A model generated the notes under the pieces. The model had not been told where the DNA came from. It saw only the letters and a list, made by a program, of their open reading frames with translations, and made no database searches. Positions 1 through 6,211 of a stretch of DNA of 36,315 nucleotides are shown one piece after another. The stretch is from Akkermansiaceae bacterium (GTDB lineage: Bacteria > Verrucomicrobiota > Verrucomicrobiia > Verrucomicrobiales > Akkermansiaceae), in NCBI GenBank assembly GCA_903906515.1, contig CAIVKO010000126.1, positions 1 to 36,315 of the forward strand, in the 5' to 3' direction. Positions within the stretch are counted from its first letter, which is position 1, and every line of letters begins with the position of its first letter. Both the position numbers and the translations under genes were made by a program.

Positions 1-73
1 ACCCATGAGCGGGCTCTGATTTTCACACAAATCCCACCCAAACCTCGATTCTTAACTGAAATCAATCAATGCC

Positions 74-1186
74 ATGAATAAATTCCTCTATTCAATTTGC
101 GCCGCGATCCTCGCATGCTGCATGGCACATGGCCAAACTACGGCTTATACCACGCCGGTGGGGTACGTGACTACGGAATGTAAAGCGAACTCTGATACGA
201 TTGTGGGGGTGCCGCTGCGACAATCTGCGGCCTTTGCTGGCACCATAACAGTCAATCCGAATATCAATAATCCTAGTGGATTTGCACTACTTTCTCTAAG
301 TGGCACCCCAAATCTAAGTGTAAATGCATTCGTCAACACCCACTATGTGAAATTTACCATTACTTCTCCGACTCCAGCAGCAGGTGATGGTCAGTGGTTC
401 ATAATCACTGCAAATACGGCAGACACCATCACTGTTGATCTCAACGGTGGGACGATTAACGCAGTTGCTGGCGCAGGGATCGAAGTTATCAAGTTTTGGA
501 CACTTGGTGAATTGTTCGATCCAGCAGTTTCCACCACGATCGCAACCACCACGGGAAATGCGATAGTTTCCTCTACAAGCCCCAACGCATTCGGGAGGCG
601 CACCACCCTTTTAATACCCAATTATCTTGGCACAGGCATAAACCTGTCATCAGCTTATAGCTATTATATTCTTGATAGCGCTAAGCAATGGCGTACGCAA
701 GGCGACGCCACAACCAATATGGGCAGCTTCGTTCTTTGGCCTGATTCCTACTTTATAATTCGACATGCAAGCTCAGTTACGGCGTCTACAAGATATACTG
801 TGAGTGGACAAGTTGAGCTTGGAGATTTTCACATACAGCTTAACACCTTAAACTCTGGCGCACAAGATAACTTTATCGCCCTTCCTCGACCGGTTGATCT
901 TACGCTGGCAAGTTTAAATTTGGGAGGAACTGACGCCTTCATGCTTTCAGAGTCCACTAACGCATTTGGGAGAAGGGATCAGCTATTTGTTTTCGATAAC
1001 TCAGCCGTTGGAATAAATAAATCCTCTTCCGCTACTTATTTTTATCATGGTGGCATGTGGAAAAAAGCCGGTGATGGCAATGTCAACCACAACAATGATG
1101 TTATTTCTGCCGGTGCAGGCATCCGCATACGCAAGTATCAGACGAATACGGGAACTGCATCTTGGGATGAGAAGTCTCCTTATTAG
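74..1186 (+). CDS. Exported TIGR02597-like protein
   Basis: A 370-residue protein with an N-terminal signal peptide (MNKFLYSICAAILACCMAHG, cleavage likely near residue 20). The mature N-terminus, with 'TPVGYVTTECKANSDTIV' at about 27-44, resembles the TIGR02597 family, an uncharacterised exported family I associate with Verrucomicrobia; this is from memory and not searched. Two related segments, each containing 'NAFGRR' (about 171-176 and 296-301) followed by a hydrophobic stretch and 'GIN', suggest an internal duplication. The protein is Thr/Ser/Asn-rich and probably beta-structured, so an envelope or extracellular location is inferred. The start at 74 fits the signal peptide; no Shine-Dalgarno site precedes it. 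The PEP-CTERM gene follows after 40 bp and may be co-transcribed. Both genes are visibly AT-richer than the rest of the window. The function is unknown. Confidence 0.75.
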   Translation: MNKFLYSICAAILACCMAHGQTTAYTTPVGYVTTECKANSDTIVGVPLRQSAAFAGTITVNPNINNPSGFALLSLSGTPNLSVNAFVNTHYVKFTITSPTPAAGDGQWFIITANTADTITVDLNGGTINAVAGAGIEVIKFWTLGELFDPAVSTTIATTTGNAIVSSTSPNAFGRRTTLLIPNYLGTGINLSSAYSYYILDSAKQWRTQGDATTNMGSFVLWPDSYFIIRHASSVTASTRYTVSGQVELGDFHIQLNTLNSGAQDNFIALPRPVDLTLASLNLGGTDAFMLSESTNAFGRRDQLFVFDNSAVGINKSSSATYFYHGGMWKKAGDGNVNHNNDVISAGAGIRIRKYQTNTGTASWDEKSPY

Positions 1187-1226
1187 TCGACCTCCCCTCG
1201 TTCGTAATATTTCCTTATTCCGCTTT

Positions 1227-1913
1227 ATGAAGAATCGCTTAATATTGGCAGTCCTGCTCTTTTCGGCAATGCAGGCGAGTGCAACTCTTACTCTAGGATA
1301 TACATTTGGTGTTAGTTATGACAGTGCAAACACATATGTGCCCGATGGAACATTGTGGGCACTCGTGGTTGACCAGGGTGATAATCAATTTGCCGGTTTT
1401 GGCTTGAATGATAGCTTATATGCGGCGAATCAAGTTACTCTCGGTGTGGCCGATTCATTTTTCACAGCAGGCCAATCAATATCGTTAGGCAATACTTTGG
1501 GGGGCGGGACTGTTTTTGCAATGGGAGGATTTAATGATGGGGCTGGAGGAACAAGTGGAACGTTGCCCGGTTTGACATTGGGGCAATATGGTCTTGCCGC
1601 ATCAAGAAATTTTGCGTTTTACTGGTTTCCAGGAGCAACATTCAGTGGTAATCAAAACAATCCTCAAACAATTTCTAATGAGGTTGGCGGGATTCATAAT
1701 AGCACTGCTGACCTCACTCCAGTTGGTCCTTTCGACACAGGAATGATTGTTCCAGCTGACGGCGCAGACGTTCAAATAGGAGCTGCTAACATAGCATTTG
1801 GCGGCAGCATGGCCAATTCCTCCTTCCAAGCTGTCACTCTCGTCCCCGAGCCCTCCGTCGCACTTCTAGGAGCGTTTGGAGCCCTTGGGTTGCTTCGTCG
1901 CCGCCGCAACTGA
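1227..1913 (+). CDS. PEP-CTERM sorting-domain protein
   Basis: A 228-residue exported protein. The ATG at 1227 was chosen because it gives a classical signal peptide (MKNRLILAVLLFSAMQASA); the same frame is open further upstream, but that would run through the preceding gene. The C-terminus is a textbook PEP-CTERM sorting signal: 'VPEPS', then a hydrophobic helix (VALLGAFGALGLL), then the basic tail RRRRN. In this system an exosortase removes the C-terminal anchor at the outer face of the inner membrane, and the proteins often go to the surface or extracellular matrix. The Gly/Asn/Thr-rich body has no domain I recognise. No exosortase lies in the window, so one is expected elsewhere. It sits 40 bp behind the TIGR02597-like gene and shares its AT-rich codon use. 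Confidence 0.9.
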   Translation: MKNRLILAVLLFSAMQASATLTLGYTFGVSYDSANTYVPDGTLWALVVDQGDNQFAGFGLNDSLYAANQVTLGVADSFFTAGQSISLGNTLGGGTVFAMGGFNDGAGGTSGTLPGLTLGQYGLAASRNFAFYWFPGATFSGNQNNPQTISNEVGGIHNSTADLTPVGPFDTGMIVPADGADVQIGAANIAFGGSMANSSFQAVTLVPEPSVALLGAFGALGLLRRRRN

Positions 1914-1931
1914 GGCGGTGCGAACAATGAA

Positions 1932-1960
1932 CTTCGAACGTTCAACATCGAACGTCGAAG
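1932..1960. repeat. Intergenic hairpin of CTTCGAACGTTC type
   Basis: An imperfect palindrome directly behind the PEP-CTERM gene: CTTCG-a-ACGTTC pairs with GAACGT-CGAAG across a 6-nt loop (one bulged A). Translated fragments of such sequence (FERSTSNVE) look like the low-complexity repeats scattered between genes in many Verrucomicrobia and Planctomycetes genomes; this is recollection and was not searched. It could also act as a transcription terminator for the pair upstream, although no T-tract follows. Confidence 0.6.
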
Positions 1961-1974
1961 TAGAAGAGGTGAAA

Positions 1975-2072
1975 GTTATCGGTTATCAGAATCCTGCGAT
2001 CCCGTCTCTGCGAGTGGTCGATCCTACGCCATCGCGTGGACGGCATCCCCTGATAAGAAATAACTGATAACC
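1975..2072. repeat. Inverted GGTTATCAG repeat pair
   Basis: GTTATCGGTTATCAG (1975-1989) is matched 75 bp downstream by CTGATAACC (2064-2072), an exact inverted copy of GGTTATCAG at 1981-1989. A further TGATAAG lies at 2051-2057. The segment between holds no convincing gene: a 63-codon open frame across it has repeat-like composition. This is the second repeat in the intergenic stretch that precedes the orphan nucleotidyltransferase. Confidence 0.55.
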
Positions 2073-2128
2073 CTAGACCCACCGCTCAAAATTCTCGCAA
2101 TCGCCGTAGAATATGGGACCCTCCATTC

Positions 2129-2674
2129 ATGACAGCGAAACGGTTCTATGACTGGCAGACAGCGGGCGGCACGGACGATGTCATGCGCTTGGTCAATTGC
2201 CTCGAACAGGCTGACATCCAGTGGTGTGCCATTGGAGGTGTCGCCGTCAACCATTGGGCGGAGGAACCGATGGTCACTCAGGATGTGGATTTCGTGGTCG
2301 CCACGGAGTCGATTGAAAAAACCGTTGAACGACTCGAAGCCGAAGGTTTCGCCTGCTCACGCTTCGAGTGGTCGGTGAATTTCAAAGGGAATTCAAAAGT
2401 GAGCCTGCAACTCAGCACTGAGGATTTTTATCAGGATTTTGTCTTCCGTGCGGTGCCAGCGGACGTGCATGGAATCCTGCTCAGGGTTGCCTCGTTGCGC
2501 GATACGCTCGCCGGAAAAATCAAGGCATGGAGCACCATCGACCGGAGACAGAGCAAACGAATCAAGGATCTGGGCGACATTTCGCGCCTCGTGGAGTCCC
2601 ACCCCGAGCTTTGGTCCGAACTCCCGCCCGCCCTACAAACCCAAATCGAGCGGCCCGAAAGCCAAACCTGTTAG
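2129..2674 (+). CDS. AbiEii-like nucleotidyltransferase, orphan
   Basis: A 181-residue soluble protein resembling the nucleotidyltransferase AbiEii/AbiGii and DUF6036-type families. The motif 'CAIGGVAVNHW' (33-43) has the characteristic Gly-Gly turn, followed by 'QDVDFVV' with the metal-binding Asp pair (D52, D54). Later 'LAGKIKAW' (127-134) and 'RIKDLGDI' (144-151) supply the conserved Lys/Arg/Asp helix of this superfamily. AbiEii proteins are the toxin half of AbiE abortive-infection toxin-antitoxin systems, but no AbiEi-type antitoxin is adjacent, so a toxin role is not established; DUF6036-type proteins are often solitary. The gene lies between intergenic repeats, and its TAG stop (2672-2674) falls inside a palindromic repeat, so the last residues may be repeat-derived. 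Confidence 0.7.
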   Translation: MTAKRFYDWQTAGGTDDVMRLVNCLEQADIQWCAIGGVAVNHWAEEPMVTQDVDFVVATESIEKTVERLEAEGFACSRFEWSVNFKGNSKVSLQLSTEDFYQDFVFRAVPADVHGILLRVASLRDTLAGKIKAWSTIDRRQSKRIKDLGDISRLVESHPELWSELPPALQTQIERPESQTC

Positions 2675-2706
2675 CAAATCCTGCGGACGTACGTCCAAAT
2701 GATTTG
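2668..2706. repeat. Palindromic dispersed repeat, copy A
   Basis: CTGTTAGCAAATCCTGC is followed by the perfect 12-bp palindrome GGACGTACGTCC (2684-2695). The whole is flanked by CAAATC (2675-2680) and its inverted copy GATTTG (2701-2706), so it can fold into a two-tier hairpin. A second copy starts at 27992 with the first 17 bases identical. Copy A overlaps the stop codon of the nucleotidyltransferase gene. Confidence 0.8.
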
Positions 2707-2805
2707 TAAGTTGAAAACAGATTGATGGCAGTGGGAAATCGAGGAAAAATTTGATGAAGAATTTGATCGAATGGCGGGTTGATGGGCGTATGGTCGTGCA
2801 CGCTT

Positions 2806-4197
2806 ATGAAAACCATCAAATCCCTGTCTGTTTTATTATTCTGTGCCACCGCCTGCGGTTCTTTGATGGCCGCGGAAGCCTGGACCAATCTTTTCGATGG
2901 CAAGAGCCTCGATAGCTGGGTGAAGCGCGGAGGCAATGCGACATACACCATCGAGGGTGACAGTATTGTCGGGACATCGACGCTCAATACCGAGAACACC
3001 TTTCTTTGCACGCCCCGTGATTATGGCGATTTCATCCTCGAATATGAATTCAAGGTCGATCCCATGTTGAACTCGGGGGTCCAGATTCGCAGCCAGTGTT
3101 TTCCGGAAGCCAAGGAGATTGTCACAGTTGGAAAAACCATCAAGGTGGGAGCGAATCGCGTGCATGGATACCAAATCGAGATCGATCCGGAACCCCAAAA
3201 AAACCGCTGGTGGAGTGCGGGAATTTATGAGGAGGCCGTCCGTGGCTGGCTTTACCCCGGCATTTGCGGCGGTGATGCCAAGCAGTTCACGGATCAGGGC
3301 CGGACGATTTTCAAACAGGGCGATTGGAATAAAGTCCGTGTAGAGGCCATTGGGGATTCCCTCAAAACCACGCTCAATGGCGCTCCCTGCGCTGCGATCA
3401 AAGATGCGCGTGTGGCAGCGGGTTTCATCGGCCTGCAAGTCCATGGCATCGGTAAGGATAAGGACAAGGACGGCACCCAGGTGCGTTGGCGCAACCTGCG
3501 GATCCAGGAAGTCGCCGCCAGCAAGGCGAACACGCTGAGCGATGAGGAAAAAGCCGCAGGCTGGAAGCTGTTATGGGATGGTAAAACCACCGATGGATGG
3601 CGCAGCGCCCGTTCGGAAGCCTTCCCGAAAGGCGGTTGGCAAATCAAGGATGACATGCTCATCATCAATGAAACCGGCGGAGCGGAATCCGCGTCGGCGG
3701 GCGACATCATCACCCGTGAGAAATTCTCGGAATTCGAGCTCAAAGTGGATTTCAAGATGACTCCCGGTGCGAACAGCGGCATCAAGATGTTCGTGGATCC
3801 CCTGCTCAACAAGGGTGCGGGATCGTCGATTGGTATTGAGTTCCAGATTCTTGACGATGTGTTGCACCCGGACGCCAAACTCGGCCGCGATGGCAACCGC
3901 ACCATCGGATCGCTCTACGATCTGATTCCAGCGCCCAAGGACAAGAAGGTGAATCCTCCCGGTCAGTGGAATCAGGCCCATATCATCTCGAAGGGCAAAC
4001 ACATGGAGTTCCGCCTCAACGGCATCAAGACCGTGGAATTCGACCGTGGGACACCGGAATGGCGTGAACTGGTGAAAACCAGCAAATACAAGGGCTGGCC
4101 GAATTTCGGCGAATTGTCGGAAGGCAATATCCTGCTCCAGGACCACGGCAACCAGGTTTTCTATCGGAACATCAAGATCCTCACGAAATCAAATTGA
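2806..4197 (+). CDS. Exported double-DUF1080 protein
   Basis: A 463-residue exported protein with two tandem DUF1080 (PF06439, concanavalin-like '3-keto-disaccharide hydrolase') domains. The ATG at 2806 is chosen because it starts a signal peptide (MKTIKSLSVLLFCATACGSLMAA) with likely cleavage before EAW; an upstream in-frame start would only add nine non-signal residues. Domain 1 runs about 27-240, opening with 'WTNLFDGKSLDSWV' and closing with 'VRWRNLRIQE'. Domain 2 runs about 255-460, opening with 'GWKLLWDGKTTDGW' and closing with 'FYRNIKIL'. Members of this family have been reported to hydrolyse 3-keto-glycosides made by Gfo/Idh/MocA-type oxidoreductases. Such an oxidoreductase is the convergent neighbour, overlapping by 17 bp, and a further DUF1080 gene follows it. 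The substrate cannot be read from sequence. It is probably periplasmic. Confidence 0.88.
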   Translation: MKTIKSLSVLLFCATACGSLMAAEAWTNLFDGKSLDSWVKRGGNATYTIEGDSIVGTSTLNTENTFLCTPRDYGDFILEYEFKVDPMLNSGVQIRSQCFPEAKEIVTVGKTIKVGANRVHGYQIEIDPEPQKNRWWSAGIYEEAVRGWLYPGICGGDAKQFTDQGRTIFKQGDWNKVRVEAIGDSLKTTLNGAPCAAIKDARVAAGFIGLQVHGIGKDKDKDGTQVRWRNLRIQEVAASKANTLSDEEKAAGWKLLWDGKTTDGWRSARSEAFPKGGWQIKDDMLIINETGGAESASAGDIITREKFSEFELKVDFKMTPGANSGIKMFVDPLLNKGAGSSIGIEFQILDDVLHPDAKLGRDGNRTIGSLYDLIPAPKDKKVNPPGQWNQAHIISKGKHMEFRLNGIKTVEFDRGTPEWRELVKTSKYKGWPNFGELSEGNILLQDHGNQVFYRNIKILTKSN

Positions 4198-5230
4198 TCC
4201 GCCTACCACCTGCCGCGGCGCTTTGATAGATGGCTTCGATCAGTGCCACCGCCTTGCGCGCCTCCCGCGCGGAGGTCGCAGGTTCGCGGTCCTCGTGGAT
4301 GGAGCTGACGATTTCCTCGAAGTTCCGTTGGTGTTGCGCGCAGCCGATGGATGACGGGTTGTTGGCACCGAGTCCGGGCGTGCCGATCTTCATCAAGGAG
4401 GCGCGGATTTCCGCATCTTCCGGGCGTTCGTCTTTGAAATCCCAGACTTCGAAGGATTCGTCTGCCAGAAATACGGATCCATCCGTGCCGCAGAGTTGCA
4501 CGCGTGCCGGGTGGCCGTCACGTGACCATGCGCAGGTGGCGCCTTCGACCACTCCACGCGCGCCGTTTTCAAAAACCACGATGGCGACTCCAATGTCCTC
4601 GGTTTCCATATCGGTGTGGGCGAGACAGGCGGTATCTGCTTGGACGAAGGCCGCTGGACCCGCGAGATGGAGTAGGGCGTCGATGGTGTGGATGGCCTGG
4701 TTCATCAGCGCGCCTCCGCCGTCAAGCGAGCGTGTGCCGCGCCATGCAGCGGAGTCGTAATAAGCTTGGTCGCGGAACCACTTCACTTGGCATGATGCGG
4801 AGGTGAGCCTGCCGAAGCGCCCTTGATCGGCGGCTTTTTTGAATGCGACCATCGCCGGGTTGAATCGGCGGTTGAGGACGGAAGCCAGGGTTTTTCCGCA
4901 GTCTGCGGCAGTGGCGATGAGTTGGTCGATCCGCACGCTGGTGACTTCCAGGGGTTTCTCACAGATGACGTGTTTGCCCGCGCGCAGTGCCGCCATGGCC
5001 GGTTCGAAATGGGCTCCCGATGGAGTGCAGACGGTGACAATCTCCAATTCCGGATCTGCTAGAAATTGATCGATGTCCGCGTAGGCCGGGACGCCGTATT
5101 CCGCAGCAAGTTTCCTCGCACCCTCTGCGCGATGATTGAAAACCGAGTGGAGCGAACTCCCGTGCATTGAGCAAATGGCCTTGGCGTGGAGGCTCGCGAT
5201 CATCCCCGAGCCGATGATTCCGAATTTCAT
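4181..5230 (-). CDS. Gfo/Idh/MocA-family oxidoreductase
   Basis: A 349-residue NAD(P)-dependent oxidoreductase. The N-terminal Rossmann fold begins at residue 3 with 'FGIIGSGMIASLHAKAI', a typical GxGxxxxxH nucleotide-binding loop. 'VICEKPLEV' (88-96) carries the family's EKP motif, where Lys92 is the expected catalytic residue. The C-terminal half has the usual alpha/beta sheet domain ('WRGTRSLDGGGALMNQAIHTIDALLHL' region: a GG-x8-H/D arrangement). There is no signal peptide, so it should be cytoplasmic, which differs from the exported DUF1080 partners. In known 3-keto-glycoside pathways such enzymes oxidise or reduce C3 of sugars; that role here is inferred from context. Its 3' end overlaps the double-DUF1080 gene by 17 bp tail to tail. 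The second DUF1080 gene lies upstream on the same strand, 78 bp away. Confidence 0.88.
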   Translation of the reverse strand: MKFGIIGSGMIASLHAKAICSMHGSSLHSVFNHRAEGARKLAAEYGVPAYADIDQFLADPELEIVTVCTPSGAHFEPAMAALRAGKHVICEKPLEVTSVRIDQLIATAADCGKTLASVLNRRFNPAMVAFKKAADQGRFGRLTSASCQVKWFRDQAYYDSAAWRGTRSLDGGGALMNQAIHTIDALLHLAGPAAFVQADTACLAHTDMETEDIGVAIVVFENGARGVVEGATCAWSRDGHPARVQLCGTDGSVFLADESFEVWDFKDERPEDAEIRASLMKIGTPGLGANNPSSIGCAQHQRNFEEIVSSIHEDREPATSAREARKAVALIEAIYQSAAAGGRRINLIS

Positions 5231-5308
5231 CCGGGGATGCTGCGATCATAGGCATGGCCGGACAAGGGAAATCACAGAATTGCCCCTGTCGGGAAATGGC
5301 TTGTGAGA

Positions 5309-6181
5309 TCAATCTTTCAGCTCGCGGATCCAGACGTTGCGGTAGCGGACGGGATTGCCGTGGTCCTGTAAGGAGAAGGGCATCTTGTCCGGGTGGGCCT
5401 TGTACTCCGACGCGGCGTTTGGTCCCATCCAACCGGTGCCACCACTGAGAACGGTATGATCCTGGACGAGAACGCCGTTGTGGAGGACGGTGAAGGTGGC
5501 ACGACGGGTGACCTTGCCACTTTCGTCGAAAATAGGGCGGTGGAAGACGATGTCATAACTCTGCCACTCACCGGGTTTGCGGCAGGCGTTGACGAGAGGT
5601 TTTTGGCGTCCGTAGAGGGCACCGGCCTGACCGTCGGCGTAGGTGACGTTGTTGTAACTGTCGAGGACTTGAACTTCGTAGGTGCCCATGAGGAAGACGC
5701 CGCTATTGCCACGGCCCTGGCCGTCGCCTTGGACGCTTGCGGGAGAGGCCCACTCGATGTGGAGTTGGCAAGAGCCGAATTTTTCCTTGGTCTGGATGTA
5801 TCCGGCTTTTTTGACGGATTCGAGTGCGCCATCGACGACTTTCCATTGGCTGGGGCTGCCTTTGGTATCGGTCCAGTTCTCGGCGAGTGCTTTTTCACTG
5901 CCATCAAAAAGAACGATGGCGTCGGATGGCGCGGCACCCACAACCCCGACGGGACCGGGTGTGACAACGGGAGGAAGCGTCTGCTTGGTGGTGTCGAGTT
6001 CGTGGACTTTGACGCCATCGATGTACATGTAGAGCGCGTCCTTGCCGTCGTCTCCTTTTTTCGTTTCGGTGGTGATGACCGGTTTACTAAAATCCTCGTG
6101 GCCGAAACTGACGGAGGTGGAGCTGCTGATGGCGAGGATGAATACGGCGGTCGCAGGGTTGAGCAATGAGAATGCTTTCAT
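5309..6181 (-). CDS. Exported DUF1080 protein
   Basis: A 290-residue exported protein with an N-terminal signal (MKAFSLLNPATAVFILAISS, cleavage near 'SFGHEDF'). A short spacer (about 28-85) precedes one DUF1080 domain (about 86-290): 'AIVLFDGSEKALAENW' opens it, 'GNSGVFLMGTYEVQVLDSY' is the conserved central strand pair, and it ends with 'FSLQDHGNPVRYRNVWIREL', the usual closing motif. It is probably a periplasmic 3-keto-glycoside hydrolase-type enzyme or carbohydrate-binding protein; activity is inferred from the family. It reads in the same direction as the Gfo/Idh/MocA gene, so the two could share a transcript. No Shine-Dalgarno site is seen. Confidence 0.87.
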   Translation of the reverse strand: MKAFSLLNPATAVFILAISSSTSVSFGHEDFSKPVITTETKKGDDGKDALYMYIDGVKVHELDTTKQTLPPVVTPGPVGVVGAAPSDAIVLFDGSEKALAENWTDTKGSPSQWKVVDGALESVKKAGYIQTKEKFGSCQLHIEWASPASVQGDGQGRGNSGVFLMGTYEVQVLDSYNNVTYADGQAGALYGRQKPLVNACRKPGEWQSYDIVFHRPIFDESGKVTRRATFTVLHNGVLVQDHTVLSGGTGWMGPNAASEYKAHPDKMPFSLQDHGNPVRYRNVWIRELKD

Positions 6182-6211
6182 GGGATTGTGTGTTATGGGA
6201 TCGGGGTTGGA

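Noticed and set aside
1876-2067. 63-codon frame (MEPLGCFVAA...FERSTSNVE)
   Set aside because: It runs through the 3' end of the PEP-CTERM gene and the intergenic repeats; the FERSTSNV part is repeat-derived.
5393-6169. 258-codon frame antisense to the DUF1080 gene
   Set aside because: It mirrors the codon phase of the real gene, has Gly/Val/Asp-rich composition typical of GC-rich antisense frames and no domain.
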